Part shown: positions 16,411 through 25,415 of the stretch, piece by piece
How positions within the stretch are numbered: the stretch's first letter is position 1
How the letters are laid out: each line of letters opens with the position of its first letter
Assembly (NCBI RefSeq): GCF_900143085.1
Contig: NZ_FRCZ01000003.1
Span: 124,001 to 188,000 of the forward strand
Origin: Gracilibacillus kekensis
Lineage (GTDB): Bacteria; Bacillota; Bacilli; Bacillales; Amphibacillaceae
Direction: 5' to 3'
Length of the DNA stretch: 64,000 nucleotides
Notes under the pieces: generated by a model
The model's database searches: none
Told to the model about the DNA's origin: nothing
What the model saw: only the letters and a program-made list of their open reading frames with translations
Made by a program: the position numbers and the translations under genes

Positions 16411-17838
16411 ATGATGAGAAGTAAAGTGAAGTGGACGCTAATAATTATTTTAGTCCTAACTATGATAATTGTAGGCTCAAATGAGAAAGTATCAGCCGGT
16501 ATTGCAGATGAAAAGTTCCTTGGTAACATTACAGCAGGTTATATCCCTTCTGACTTTGGCGAATACTGGGATCAAGTAACTCCTGAAAATTCCACAAAAT
16601 GGGGTAGTGTTGAGGCAAGCAGAGGCAATATGAACTGGAGCGATGCAGATGCGAGTTATAATTATGCATTATCAAACAACTTTCCATTTAAATTTCATAC
16701 CTTAGTGTGGGGGAGTCAAGAACCTAGTTGGGTGAGCGGATTATCTCCTTCAGAGCAACGAGCGGAAGTAACGGAATGGATCCAAGCAGCGGCACAAAGA
16801 TATGGTGACGCAGAATATATCGATGTAGTTAATGAGCCGCTTCATGCTCCACCTTCTTATAAAAATGCAATTGGTGGCGACGGTGCTACTGGTTGGGACT
16901 GGATTATCTGGTCATTTGAGAAAGCAAGACAAGCCTTTCCGAATGCAGAATTGCATTTAAATGAATACGGTATCATTAGTGATCCAAATGCTGCAGCAGA
17001 ATATGTAGAGATTGTGAATATTTTGAATGATAGAGGATTGATAGATGGCGTTGCCATTCAGGCTCATCATTTTAACATGAATACGGTAAGTGTCAATACG
17101 ATGAACCAAGTATTAGATATGCTTGAATCTACAGGTGTACCAATCTATGTATCAGAATTAGATATGAGTGGTGATGATCAAACTCAACTTGCACGCTATC
17201 AAGAAAAATTCCCTGTTTTCTGGGAACATCCTGCCGTACAAGGGGTAACATTATGGGGTTATCTGGAGGGTGAAACATGGGCAGATAATACTCATTTGAA
17301 AAATAGTTCCGGACAGGAGCGTCCTGCACTTCAATGGTTGAAACAGTATTTTGACTCTTCGGATGGTGGTAATGGTAATCCTGGATCAGGTGCCTATGCC
17401 GATTTTGAATCAGGACTAGATGGTTGGAGTGGTTCAAATCTAGATGCTGGACCATGGTCAACGGATGCCTGGAGTTCAAAAGGAGATCGGTCTCTACAGG
17501 GAGATATAAATATGTCTAGTGGAGACGCCCATTACCTATCAAGAACAGGAAACTTTTCGTTTACAGGAAATGAACTAAGAGCAACTGTGAGAGCTGCTTC
17601 GTGGGGTAATTTTGGAAGCGGATTAGGTGTCAAATTATTTGTAAAGCATGGTAATAATTACGAATGGAAAGCCAGTGATTGGCAAACTATAAATGCAGGT
17701 GATCAAATTGATTTATCCTTGGATTTATCGGGCGTGAATAAATCAGATATTCGCGAATATGGCGTGCAATTCATTGACGGTAACAACTCTTCAGGTGTTA
17801 CTGCTGTATATGTAGATAATGTATATCTGTGGGATTAA
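16411..17838 (+). CDS. Secreted GH10 endo-1,4-beta-xylanase with C-terminal carbohydrate-binding module
   Basis: This 475-residue enzyme hydrolyses xylan backbones outside the cell. A signal peptide occupies about residues 1-30 (charged start, hydrophobic core, cleavage probably near VSA-G). The GH10 barrel spans about 31-315: VTPENSTKWG, acid/base Glu142 in DVVNEPLH, nucleophile Glu249 in YVSELDMS, and GVTLWGYLEG. A Ser/Gly/Asn linker (about 318-330) leads to a beta-rich module (about 331-475) resembling CBMs of Bacillus hemicellulases; I cannot assign its family. The ribosome site is ACAGGAGG. It stands alone with its own cre and terminator. Confidence 0.93.
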   Translation: MMRSKVKWTLIIILVLTMIIVGSNEKVSAGIADEKFLGNITAGYIPSDFGEYWDQVTPENSTKWGSVEASRGNMNWSDADASYNYALSNNFPFKFHTLVWGSQEPSWVSGLSPSEQRAEVTEWIQAAAQRYGDAEYIDVVNEPLHAPPSYKNAIGGDGATGWDWIIWSFEKARQAFPNAELHLNEYGIISDPNAAAEYVEIVNILNDRGLIDGVAIQAHHFNMNTVSVNTMNQVLDMLESTGVPIYVSELDMSGDDQTQLARYQEKFPVFWEHPAVQGVTLWGYLEGETWADNTHLKNSSGQERPALQWLKQYFDSSDGGNGNPGSGAYADFESGLDGWSGSNLDAGPWSTDAWSSKGDRSLQGDINMSSGDAHYLSRTGNFSFTGNELRATVRAASWGNFGSGLGVKLFVKHGNNYEWKASDWQTINAGDQIDLSLDLSGVNKSDIREYGVQFIDGNNSSGVTAVYVDNVYLWD

Positions 17839-17867
17839 GAACCTGATTAAGTAAAGTAGCATTATTT

Positions 17868-17905
17868 TCAGTTCGCTTTTTTTAAAAAAAAGGCGAACTT
17901 TTTTC
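17868..17905 (+). terminator. Terminator of the xylanase gene
   Basis: AGTTCGC-T7 pairs with A7-GGCGAACT and is followed by TTTTTT. Confidence 0.85.
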
Positions 17906-17961
17906 TGTTTTAGGACTTTGTCGTAATCTTTTTGTCAAAATTTATAACAAAGGTAGAAGCT

Positions 17962-17987
17962 GTTTTCAAGATTGAAAAACCGGGTAT
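17962..17987 (+). promoter_or_regulatory. Sigma-B promoter of the rsbR-like gene
   Basis: GTTTTC (17962-17967), a 14-bp spacer and GGGTAT (17982-17987) fit the sigma-B consensus GTTTAA-N12/14-GGGTAW closely. Confidence 0.7.
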
Positions 17988-18053
17988 ATTAAACTATACA
18001 ACACATAAACTCATTCAGATATTTAAATCCAAAGAAAGGAATGTGAATGATCA

Positions 18054-18872
18054 ATGTCTACTAAAGATAAACAGAATATTGAGATGATTTCAGAAAATAT
18101 TCTCAGACAAAAAGATGAAATTGTACATGAAATACCTATACCAGATGTTCAAGCAATTAATATTAAAGAAACATTAATAAAATGGAGAAAAGCGTTAATT
18201 GATGTTTATGCAGAATCAATTGTTTCACACAATGACATTCCAATAGAATCACTAGAGAACTGGAGTGTTCAAGTTAGTGATAAATTATTAGATTTAATGC
18301 TGCCTCTTAATATTGCCTTAGAAGAAATTAGTAATTATAGAGATACTATTAGCGGAATTATTAAAAAGGAAGCACTAAATACAGATTTTTCACTCGAAGA
18401 ATATCATGAGACTTTAATCAATTTTAATTATATAGTGGATCAAGCCATAAAATTTGTAAGTAAGAACTATATGAGAGATTACAACGATACTATCTCCAAA
18501 GCCAGGTATGCGGTTGATGAGTTATCAATACCATTGGTTAAGATTACGGAAACGGTGGGTATTATTCCGATTATTGGAGAAATTGATACAAATCGTGCGG
18601 ATCAACTGATGAAAAACGGTTTAAAGCAAGGTAGTGAAGAAGACTTGGAATGTATCGTTATTGATTTATCAGGAGTAAATGCAATCGATACTATGGTTGC
18701 ACATCAGCTTTTTAAAGTAATTGAGTCATTAGAACTCATCGGTATTCAGCCTGTCTTAAGTGGAATAAGACCAGATATCGTGCAAACGATGGTAAGTTTA
18801 GGGATTAATATGAGACATGTTAGAACATTTAACAGTCTTCACCAAGCACTTAATAGAATCGGAGCTTTTTAA
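18054..18872 (+). CDS. RsbR paralogue, stressosome protein with STAS domain
   Basis: RsbR-type proteins co-assemble with RsbS into the stressosome, which releases RsbT to activate sigma-B. This 272-residue protein has an N-terminal globin-like helical sensor (about 1-140), a linker helix (about 140-155) and a C-terminal STAS domain (about 160-265) with VIDLSGVNAIDTMVAHQLFK. The residues at the usual phospho-threonine positions should be checked by alignment, since Thr follows ID and a second Ser lies in PVLSGIRPD. The start ATG has AAAGGAATG upstream. It is monocistronic; the sigma-B promoter implies positive feedback. Confidence 0.85.
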   Translation: MSTKDKQNIEMISENILRQKDEIVHEIPIPDVQAINIKETLIKWRKALIDVYAESIVSHNDIPIESLENWSVQVSDKLLDLMLPLNIALEEISNYRDTISGIIKKEALNTDFSLEEYHETLINFNYIVDQAIKFVSKNYMRDYNDTISKARYAVDELSIPLVKITETVGIIPIIGEIDTNRADQLMKNGLKQGSEEDLECIVIDLSGVNAIDTMVAHQLFKVIESLELIGIQPVLSGIRPDIVQTMVSLGINMRHVRTFNSLHQALNRIGAF

Positions 18873-18901
18873 GTGTGGTAAAGACTTTTATATAGTTAAT
18901 T

Positions 18902-19972
18902 TCAATTCGTATTTTTAAACCAATCCGCTTTTTCCATATTTAAAAAAGGTATTGTGGTATCAACTTCCCCATTGATTCGTTCAATGGGAAAGTCTACATT
19001 TCCGAGCCATTCTTCAAAATTGAATGTCATCGGATCTTGATCACCACCTAAAGAAAACCAAACTTCCAATGACTCCGGAAAATACCCAACTGTATGTATC
19101 GTTCCTGCCCAATTATAATATTGATTTGAAAATAAACCTTTATCTTTATCATTCAATAACTGAAAGGCCTTTTCCACTGTTAAATCGTTTCTCTGACTAT
19201 TTTTCATTGTTGCTAATCTTTTATTAGAATCATCTAAGAAATGACGGTTTTCTTTCTTCAATTTTTCGAAATGATTGGTGCAAGCACTATCTTCACGTAC
19301 TTCGACTCCTCTTGGTGATGTTTCCACAATAGTAGCTCTTACTTTATTTCCATCAAACAAAACATAACTAAAGGACCCTCGATGTGGCAGCTCTCTAAGT
19401 AAACGAACTGCTTCCTCTGTGTTTTGACATAATTCGAGAACCATTCGACCGACCATATGACAAACAAATCCGTCACCTGGACGTTTTCGATTGATGAATG
19501 TATAACTTAGAGATAGACCTTTTTCATTCATACCATCACATCTGCCTGTCACACGTTGGCTTGTCCCGATAGTAGCAAACCCGTGATCTGTTGGTTGAAA
19601 GCTAACAAAACGTCCATCATATGTTTTGGGATGGTAGTCATAGTTGCGAACTAAATAATCTTCGCCAACTAAAATGGAACACCCTGAACGAGGTACCTTG
19701 ACTCGATAACCGCCAAACTCTAATAAAACTCGCTCCATAGGCCATTGCAGACTATCCTTTAATCCTTCAAATTCCTCCCAGATAGATGGTCCAAACTGTT
19801 GAAATAGTTTTTGTGCTTCCTCTACAATTATTTGAAAACGTGGAGTTCTAACTTTCCACTGATTATGCCTGTTTTGAACAAGATAAGAATCCTTAATTTG
19901 CTCCCCTTGCATGTATCCAAAATCATAATGAGATCCGCGAAACTGGATCACATCCGCATAGATTTGTTTCAT
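18902..19972 (-). CDS. C45 family (acyltransferase-like) Ntn-hydrolase
   Basis: This 356-residue protein resembles the penicillin acyltransferase/choloylglycine hydrolase superfamily. The expected nucleophile is the Cys in PRSGCSILVGEDYLVRNYDYHP, where proteolytic or self-cleavage just before Cys would expose an N-terminal nucleophile; the RNYDYHP block is a family hallmark. Related enzymes cut linear amides such as N-acyl amino acids or bile salts, but the substrate here is unknown. It has no signal peptide, so it is cytoplasmic. Both neighbours are unrelated. The ribosome site is GAGGTG upstream of ATG 19972. Confidence 0.75.
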   Translation of the reverse strand: MKQIYADVIQFRGSHYDFGYMQGEQIKDSYLVQNRHNQWKVRTPRFQIIVEEAQKLFQQFGPSIWEEFEGLKDSLQWPMERVLLEFGGYRVKVPRSGCSILVGEDYLVRNYDYHPKTYDGRFVSFQPTDHGFATIGTSQRVTGRCDGMNEKGLSLSYTFINRKRPGDGFVCHMVGRMVLELCQNTEEAVRLLRELPHRGSFSYVLFDGNKVRATIVETSPRGVEVREDSACTNHFEKLKKENRHFLDDSNKRLATMKNSQRNDLTVEKAFQLLNDKDKGLFSNQYYNWAGTIHTVGYFPESLEVWFSLGGDQDPMTFNFEEWLGNVDFPIERINGEVDTTIPFLNMEKADWFKNTN

Positions 19973-20198
19973 CTTTTAACACCTCGATTTCTTCTCGTAT
20001 ATTATAACGTAAAAATTATAAATATTAAGCTAACTCAACTTATAAAATAAATGGCATTTGTGACCGCTTGAAAAAGGTGACACAGTTTCTGCTTGATAAC
20101 ATGAAGCACTTTTTTTCCAGTTCAGGACTTCTCTTTTGTATGGGAGAATGTGTATGATGGAATTAAGGATAATTCAACCACTGTTTGTCTTTTGATTA

Positions 20199-20227
20199 TT
20201 GATACTGATGAAAAATGTATATATAAT
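20199..20227 (+). promoter_or_regulatory. Sigma-A promoter upstream of the decayed 20302 gene
   Basis: TTGATA (20199-20204), a 17-bp spacer and TATAAT (20222-20227), 75 bp before the ATG. Confidence 0.65.
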
Positions 20228-20301
20228 AATTATGCACATTAACGAAGTAGTACTTGTTGTACTAGCGGGCAGGTTTATTGGAACATCGAGGGGGAGGAAA
20301 A

Positions 20302-20640
20302 ATGAACTCTCACATTAAGGGAGAAATAAAATCACTAATAATCGTATTAAGCATAATTTTTGTCTTATTTGTTGTTGTTGTTATTTATTGGTATTTCGTA
20401 AATTCGGATTATAATGGCGTAATAACAAAGATACAAGAAGATACTTTTACTTTAGAACCGATAAATGCTGCTGAAGAAGCAGACTATAATGTATATAAAA
20501 TCTATTTTAGCGAGGATACAAAAATAAGAGGAAAAGGAACCACTGTGGATGACCTAGAAGATAGATAGCAACTAAAAGTTTGGGTAGAGGAAATTAACGA
20601 ACGTAAGGTAGCAAATAAAATTAATATTATTGAAGAGTAA
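20302..20640 (+). pseudogene. Membrane-anchored DUF3221-like protein interrupted by an in-frame TAG
   Basis: From ATG 20302 (ribosome site GGGGGAGG) the frame encodes an N-terminal membrane helix (about 10-32, IIVLSIIFVLFVVVVIYWYF) and a small beta domain starting YNGVITKIQEDTFTL. It stops at TAG 20566-20568, but continues without further stops for 23 codons to TAA 20638, giving QLKVWVEEINERKVANKINI, the expected end of such an OB-like domain. A single C-to-T change (CAG to TAG) explains it. The truncated 88-residue form may still be made. A good promoter is intact, so decay is recent, or sequencing error is possible. Confidence 0.7.
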
Positions 20641-20769
20641 TAACAATTTCTTTTCCATCACAATCAGTTAATAGATGTTCAGTGCTTACTGTGCAAACAG
20701 ACATGACATAAGCAGATACGCTTATTTAATGGGTTCAATACAAAAAAATGAATAATGTTAAATTATGGG

Positions 20770-20798
20770 TTGATGCTATGGGAAATGGAATATAAAAT
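20770..20798 (+). promoter_or_regulatory. Possible promoter of the racemase gene
   Basis: TTGATG (20770-20775), a 17-bp spacer and TAAAAT (20793-20798). Moderate match; 43 bp before the ATG. Confidence 0.4.
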
Positions 20799-20841
20799 GA
20801 GTGAAATTCGAAAATAGCTAATTGAAATAGGGGGAGAAGGG

Positions 20842-21534
20842 ATGAAAACTATTGGTCTTATCGGTGGAATGAGTTGGGAGTCTTCAGTAGAGTATTACCG
20901 AATAATTAACGAAATGGTAAAAGAAAAATTAGGAGGATTACATTCAGCGAAATGTCTGCTGTATAGTGTTGATTTTGATGAAATTGAACGCTATCAAGCT
21001 GAAGGTGATTGGGAAAGTGCGGGTAAAGCATTAGGAGAAGTTGCAGCATCTTTAGAAAAAGCAGGTGCTGAATTCATAGTAATTTGTACAAATACCATGC
21101 ATAAAGTAATTGATTATATAGAGGCGAGGATAAACATTCCTGTCTTACATATTGCTGATGCAACTGCGAATCAAATTCAAAGGTCCAATATTAAAACAGT
21201 TGGCTTACTTGGGACGAAATATACAATGGAGCAAGATTTTTATAAATCTCGAATTAAATCTACTGGAATTAACGTGTTAGTTCCAGATAAAGAAGAACGA
21301 AACTATGTCAATAAAGTTATTTACGAAGAGTTGTGTTTGGGGCAAATTGAACAATCATCTAAGAATTATTATAAAACGGTCATTCAACATTTAGTGGATG
21401 AAGGAGCAGAAGGAATCATTTTGGGTTGTACAGAAATCGGATTATTAGTAAAACCAGAAGATTCAAAGGTTCCATTGTTTGATACAACAGTTATTCATGC
21501 CATTGAAGCAGTAAATACTGCTCTAAAAAAATAA
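20842..21534 (+). CDS. Aspartate/glutamate racemase family protein
   Basis: This 230-residue cytoplasmic enzyme belongs to the cofactor-independent Asp/Glu racemase fold (YgeA/RacX type). The two catalytic cysteines are visible in VICTNTMHK (about residue 83) and LGCTEIGLL (about residue 194); the N-terminal IGLIGGMSWESSVEYYR is the family start. Such enzymes make D-amino acids from various L-forms; the substrate is not predictable here. It has a GGGGGAGAAGGG ribosome site. This is distinct from racE at 43601, which serves cell-wall synthesis. Confidence 0.88.
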   Translation: MKTIGLIGGMSWESSVEYYRIINEMVKEKLGGLHSAKCLLYSVDFDEIERYQAEGDWESAGKALGEVAASLEKAGAEFIVICTNTMHKVIDYIEARINIPVLHIADATANQIQRSNIKTVGLLGTKYTMEQDFYKSRIKSTGINVLVPDKEERNYVNKVIYEELCLGQIEQSSKNYYKTVIQHLVDEGAEGIILGCTEIGLLVKPEDSKVPLFDTTVIHAIEAVNTALKK

Positions 21535-21620
21535 TGCTTTAGAAAGAAGTTCTATGCAATAGCGCTACTAAAGTAACGGGTTCTTTATAAAAATGTTAAT
21601 AATAGAAAGAAGGAAATGAA

Positions 21621-21764
21621 ATGGAAGTACTTTTTTTAATCTTAATTTTTGCAGGTATTTTCGGAATATATGATGCAATAAGAAAAGTTAATAATAATAT
21701 ACTTGAACAGACTGAAGAACTAAGAAAAATAAGTGTACAATTGAAAGAAAACAGTAAAAGATAG
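21621..21764 (+). CDS. Small membrane-anchored coiled-coil protein, 47 residues
   Basis: ATG...TAG encodes a hydrophobic N-terminus (MEVLFLILIFAGIFGIYDAI) followed by a charged helix with heptad character (NNILEQTEELRKISVQLKEN). AAGAAGGAAA lies just upstream. This layout is common among small uncharacterised Bacillus proteins. No function assigned. Confidence 0.65.
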   Translation: MEVLFLILIFAGIFGIYDAIRKVNNNILEQTEELRKISVQLKENSKR

Positions 21765-22011
21765 ATTTTACTTTGAACTAACCTACCCTTAGTTTAATAA
21801 CTCCAATACCTAAAAGAGCTAAAATATACATTATTTTATTTATTGAACCGTATATTTTGGTTCTTATTTATCTTCACAGTAGAGTGTGACAGTTATTTGA
21901 GTAGAAACTGTTTCATCTTAACAACGGTTACAGCATTACCTTGAATTCATATGATATTTGTATAATAATGTAGAAAAGATAAATATTTACAGTGATAATA
22001 GGAGTGATTAC

Positions 22012-22461
22012 TTGCGTTTCTCATTCAGGAAAGAAATCAATTGGATAAAAAGAGGTATCTTATGGTTGTTGTATATCTCAGTAGTCATAATTGTTAACAT
22101 CATAACATTAGTGAATCAATCACAAGAAGCGATAAGTTATTATCTAATCATGATCTCACTGACTATATTATTTACTGCCTTTGGTGTCTATAAATCACTT
22201 TTTTATTTTAATATTCAAGAAAAAGATTATATTACGATTGACCATGATCAACTATCCATTTATAAAGGGAATTTGTTATCTCGTAAAACTATTCCCTTCC
22301 AGAAGATAGAGCGTGTGGTAGAAATTAGTAACACGTTACTAATAAAATTAGTTAATGGCAAGGAACAGCAGATTCATACAGAATGGCTGACGGAAAAGGA
22401 TTCACAAACATTGAGGAGAGAGTTGAAAACTAGATTAGGGGAAAAGTTCATTCTTAAATAA
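22012..22461 (+). CDS. Membrane protein with two helices and a PH-like cytoplasmic domain
   Basis: The 149-residue product has two adjacent membrane helices (about 14-34 and 45-70) and a C-terminal beta-rich part (YITIDHDQLSIYKGNLLSRK through KRVV-type strands) that resembles bacterial PH domains of the YdbT/EbsA sort. I start at TTG 22012 because AGGAG lies 7 nt upstream; the longer frame from TTG 21958 has no ribosome site. Function unknown. Confidence 0.6.
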   Translation: MRFSFRKEINWIKRGILWLLYISVVIIVNIITLVNQSQEAISYYLIMISLTILFTAFGVYKSLFYFNIQEKDYITIDHDQLSIYKGNLLSRKTIPFQKIERVVEISNTLLIKLVNGKEQQIHTEWLTEKDSQTLRRELKTRLGEKFILK

Positions 22462-22496
22462 TCTAATAAAACGTCAAAAAGTAAAGGTAGTGTCTA

Positions 22497-22688
22497 GTGA
22501 AGTATTTTACTGTTATTTTAGCCGTTATTTATTAGATACAGGGTTGGATAGACTCTAAACAAAGAGTGAAGAATGCCGAAGGTGAAGAAGAAATTAGAAG
22601 GGCTATAATGCCTTTGATATTATTATTTCTGTTAGTTGCTATTCTTATAATTGATTTTACCATCGATTTTGTTTCAGTTGATTATTAG
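22497..22688 (+). pseudogene. Small membrane protein gene with an in-frame TAG
   Basis: From GTG 22497 the frame gives MKYFTVILAVIY, then TAG at 22533-22535, then 50 further codons without a stop: a polar, acidic stretch (RVKNAEGEEEIRRAI) and a hydrophobic helix (MPLILLFLLVAILIIDF). Treating TAG as a substitution gives a 63-residue protein with two helices. The downstream part alone has only a poor GTG start at 22566. I infer a decayed gene. Confidence 0.45.
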
Positions 22689-22807
22689 GTTAGAAGGAAT
22701 ATTAATGGGGTTAAAACTATAATTGGTTGCAACTATTTATACTGCTAAATATTAATAAATATATTACAATTAAATAAGGATAAACAAAAAGAGAGAGGAT
22801 CGTATAT

Positions 22808-23107
22808 ATGCCAAGATGTGAACATTGTCAAAAACAATGGACATTTAAGCAATCTATTAAAAAATCGTTTACTTTAGTAGCTGGAATGAGTTGTCCTTAT
22901 TGTGAAACAGATCAGTATTTAACGATGAAAGCAAGGAAAAAAACATCTATGTTAAATTTTCTGCCAGCCCCTTCCATGTTATTGCCAAGCATATTTGGAT
23001 TATCCATCTATGCTAGCCTTTTATTTTTCTTGTCAGCATTGACAATTACCATAGTATTGTATCCAAAATTAATGGAGTTAACTAGTCATGAGGAAACACT
23101 TTTTTAG
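22808..23107 (+). CDS. CxxC-20-CxxC family small membrane protein
   Basis: This 99-residue protein starts MPRCEHCQKQWTFKQSIKKS with a second CPYC about 24 residues after the first pair; the two CxxC knuckles flanking a ~20-residue hydrophobic loop match the TIGR04104 type. Two membrane helices follow (about 50-68 and 72-90). A zinc-ribbon plus membrane anchor is all that can be said. The ribosome site is AGAGAGGAT. Confidence 0.75.
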   Translation: MPRCEHCQKQWTFKQSIKKSFTLVAGMSCPYCETDQYLTMKARKKTSMLNFLPAPSMLLPSIFGLSIYASLLFFLSALTITIVLYPKLMELTSHEETLF

Positions 23108-23292
23108 TAGAATTCAAAGTTAATATTAGTAATAAATTTTTATTTTCGGAAAACTATTGAATCAACTGAAAAATGTAGTGAACAAGTTTAATGATTTTTA
23201 TCGGATGGGAAAATCGAAAACTAAAAATGGGTTTGATCAAGTAATAATTTTTAAATATGAATAATGACAAATAGAAAAAGAAGGAATAGTTT

Positions 23293-24240
23293 ATGCCAAA
23301 ATATTATATCAATCCAACTAAGCAAACGCTACATGGTTCATTTTCACAATCCCTCGAACCAGTCTTAACAATTCATTCAGGAGATTCTGTACAATATAAG
23401 ACTTTAGATGCTTTATGGGGGTTAGAAGCTTTTCAACCCTCAGGAGAAAGACAAGTTTCCTCTTTCCGAAATAAAAATAGTGGTCATGCACTTGCTGGCC
23501 CAATTAAGATTATTGGTGCTGAACCAGGTATGACATTAGCAATTACTATCAATAAATTAAAAACTGGGAATTGGGGTTTTAGTTTTGCTGGCGGAAATCA
23601 AGCATATAAAGAAATGTTAGGCATTCCGAAAAAAGATAATTATCAGTTAAATTGGCATTTAGATCGCGAGAATATGATTGGGTATAGTAATGAAAATCAT
23701 CAAGTGGATTTGTCACCTTTTATGGGTGCGATAGGGATGCCGCCAGCTGAAGACGGTATCCATTCGACAGTGCCTCCTCGGTTTTGTGGAGGAAACATTG
23801 ACTGTAAAGAGCTAGTAGAAGGGAGTATCTTGTACCTTCCTATCTCCGTTTCGGGTGGTTTGGTTTCTGTAGGAGATGGTCATGCGCTTCAGGGTGATGG
23901 CGAAGTTAGTACACAAGCGATCGAATGTCCGATGGAGATCGTTGATTTAACATTTACACTTAAAGAAGAAATGAGACTTCAGATGCCGCGTGCGTATACA
24001 CCAAAAGGGTGGATTACATTTGGCTTTGATGAAAGTCTAGATGATGCAAGTATGATAGCCATGAATGGAATGCTTGATCTCATGGTAGAGGAGTTTAACA
24101 TGACTAGAATGGAAGCATACACATTGGCAAGTCTAGTAGTTGATTTGAGAATTACACAAGTGGTTAATCGGGTAAAAGGTGTTCATGCATTACTACCTCA
24201 TCATGCACTTAGAAAAAGTGAGGAAGCTGGACTGACTTAA
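23293..24240 (+). CDS. Acetamidase/formamidase family protein
   Basis: This 315-residue cytoplasmic enzyme belongs to the FmdA/AmdA family, which hydrolyses short amides to ammonia and acid. Family blocks visible: LAGPIKIIGAEPGMTLAI, the RFCGGNIDCKEL segment, and GDGHALQGDGEVSTQAIE, the latter holding His and Glu residues near the metal site. It has an AAGAAGGAA ribosome site and no linked transporter. The natural substrate is not evident. Confidence 0.88.
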   Translation: MPKYYINPTKQTLHGSFSQSLEPVLTIHSGDSVQYKTLDALWGLEAFQPSGERQVSSFRNKNSGHALAGPIKIIGAEPGMTLAITINKLKTGNWGFSFAGGNQAYKEMLGIPKKDNYQLNWHLDRENMIGYSNENHQVDLSPFMGAIGMPPAEDGIHSTVPPRFCGGNIDCKELVEGSILYLPISVSGGLVSVGDGHALQGDGEVSTQAIECPMEIVDLTFTLKEEMRLQMPRAYTPKGWITFGFDESLDDASMIAMNGMLDLMVEEFNMTRMEAYTLASLVVDLRITQVVNRVKGVHALLPHHALRKSEEAGLT

Positions 24241-24277
24241 TACTTAGTGAGATCAAATTGATAACTTTTTAGCTTGT

Positions 24278-25006
24278 TCATTCTGATAATGTTTTTGTTT
24301 TAGCTATCCAATTTTGTAATTCTTGTCGTTCTAGTTTACTTAAAGATTCCATTTCGTTTAAAAAACGCTTTTTGGCCCATTCATATAATAAGATATCATT
24401 ATGGTTTGTTTTTTTGATTTTATTTATTAAGTCTGGTGAAATGGCCTCTGTAGATGGACGATTATCTGTTTTATTTTCAATAGTGATAGAAGAAAGTTGA
24501 AGATTAAATTTTTTTTTCATAAGGAACAACGATTCTGGATACATATCGGTTAAACCTACAATTGGAAAATGTTTTTTTATATTCTTCTTAGCTATTTTTA
24601 ATGCGTTAGGATCGCCACCTGATAGGTAACGAGTTGCAAGATTCACCGATCGAGGTCGCAGACTCTTTAGATCTCTTTTTTTATAACGGATATTTTCTAT
24701 TTGTTCGTTACCAATGTAATCGACAAATTCTTTTAATGTTATGTTTTGTAATTGATCATATAGTGGGTCTGCTTCGTAACTCCTTATATAATAGTAAGTA
24801 GATAATACTCGATCAACAGGTTCTCTAAGCATTGTAAAAAAACTCACTGGTATATCTAAATTTTTAAACATTTTTTTATGCCAAACATGATAGGTTTCAG
24901 GTTGTTTCTTTAGTATTTTCCATAACGTTTTGCCTCCTGTCTTAGGGATATGGATCAAACAGATTGGCTGTTCTTCTTTCATGTCTTCCTTCTCAAAAAT
25001 AATCAT
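24278..25006 (-). CDS. Sulfotransferase family protein
   Basis: This 242-residue protein has the 5'-phosphosulfate loop HIPKTGGKTLW (about residues 19-29) and the 3'-phosphate motif LREPVDRVLSTYYY (about 60-73) of PAPS-dependent carbohydrate sulfotransferases. It has no signal peptide or membrane helix, so it acts in the cytoplasm. I start at ATG 25006, 13 bp after the previous gene's stop with AAAGG upstream; a longer frame would overlap that gene. It is the last gene of a minus-strand operon with the JAMM and coiled-coil genes, implying that a spore-surface sugar or protein is sulfated. That last step is inference. Confidence 0.8.
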   Translation of the reverse strand: MIIFEKEDMKEEQPICLIHIPKTGGKTLWKILKKQPETYHVWHKKMFKNLDIPVSFFTMLREPVDRVLSTYYYIRSYEADPLYDQLQNITLKEFVDYIGNEQIENIRYKKRDLKSLRPRSVNLATRYLSGGDPNALKIAKKNIKKHFPIVGLTDMYPESLFLMKKKFNLQLSSITIENKTDNRPSTEAISPDLINKIKKTNHNDILLYEWAKKRFLNEMESLSKLERQELQNWIAKTKTLSE

Positions 25007-25019
25007 GCTGATCAACCTT

Positions 25020-25415
25020 TCATGAGGATAATAACCAAGAGATGTTTTTATAGCTGGATTGGTCAATTTGGAACCATTTTAATTGCGGAGAATCGAGCTT
25101 GTAAGAGACGATTACCATGTCAATACTATCGACAGGGTGATTTCTTAAATCATAGGAAGAAGGAATAGCGGCGGTTGTAGGATGGCTGTGAAAAACTGCG
25201 TACAGTTGTTCTCTCGTGTTGTGAATTTCTTGTATTTTTTGATGGACTTTACTTTTAGATACAAAAAAACGGTGACGCGAGCGGATTTCATTTACTAACG
25301 GCCAAAATGATCGTACTTTATTATTTTGACCGGATATAAATCCACAAGCTTCATAGGGTAGTTGTTTTTCTCCTTCTTCGATAATTTTCTGATAAATGTT
25401 GTTGGGTATTTCCAT
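25020..25415 (-). CDS. JAMM/MPN+ metalloprotease (M67 type)
   Basis: The 131-residue chain carries a complete JAMM zinc site: Glu22 in YEACGF, His76 and His78 in HSHP, Ser86 and Asp89 in PSSYD, matching HxHx7Sx2D exactly. Prokaryotic JAMM enzymes remove C-terminal tails from proteins or cleave isopeptide-like bonds. The start ATG 25415 overlaps the stop of the upstream coiled-coil gene (TAATG), so translation is coupled. An alternative start at 25427 has no ribosome site. Coupling suggests it processes the coiled-coil protein or the cysteine-rich surface proteins nearby. Confidence 0.85.
   Translation of the reverse strand: MEIPNNIYQKIIEEGEKQLPYEACGFISGQNNKVRSFWPLVNEIRSRHRFFVSKSKVHQKIQEIHNTREQLYAVFHSHPTTAAIPSSYDLRNHPVDSIDMVIVSYKLDSPQLKWFQIDQSSYKNISWLLSS

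Noticed and set aside
21765-22011. 17-codon minus-strand frame and other very short frames
   Set aside because: No ribosome site and no feature beyond chance open reading.
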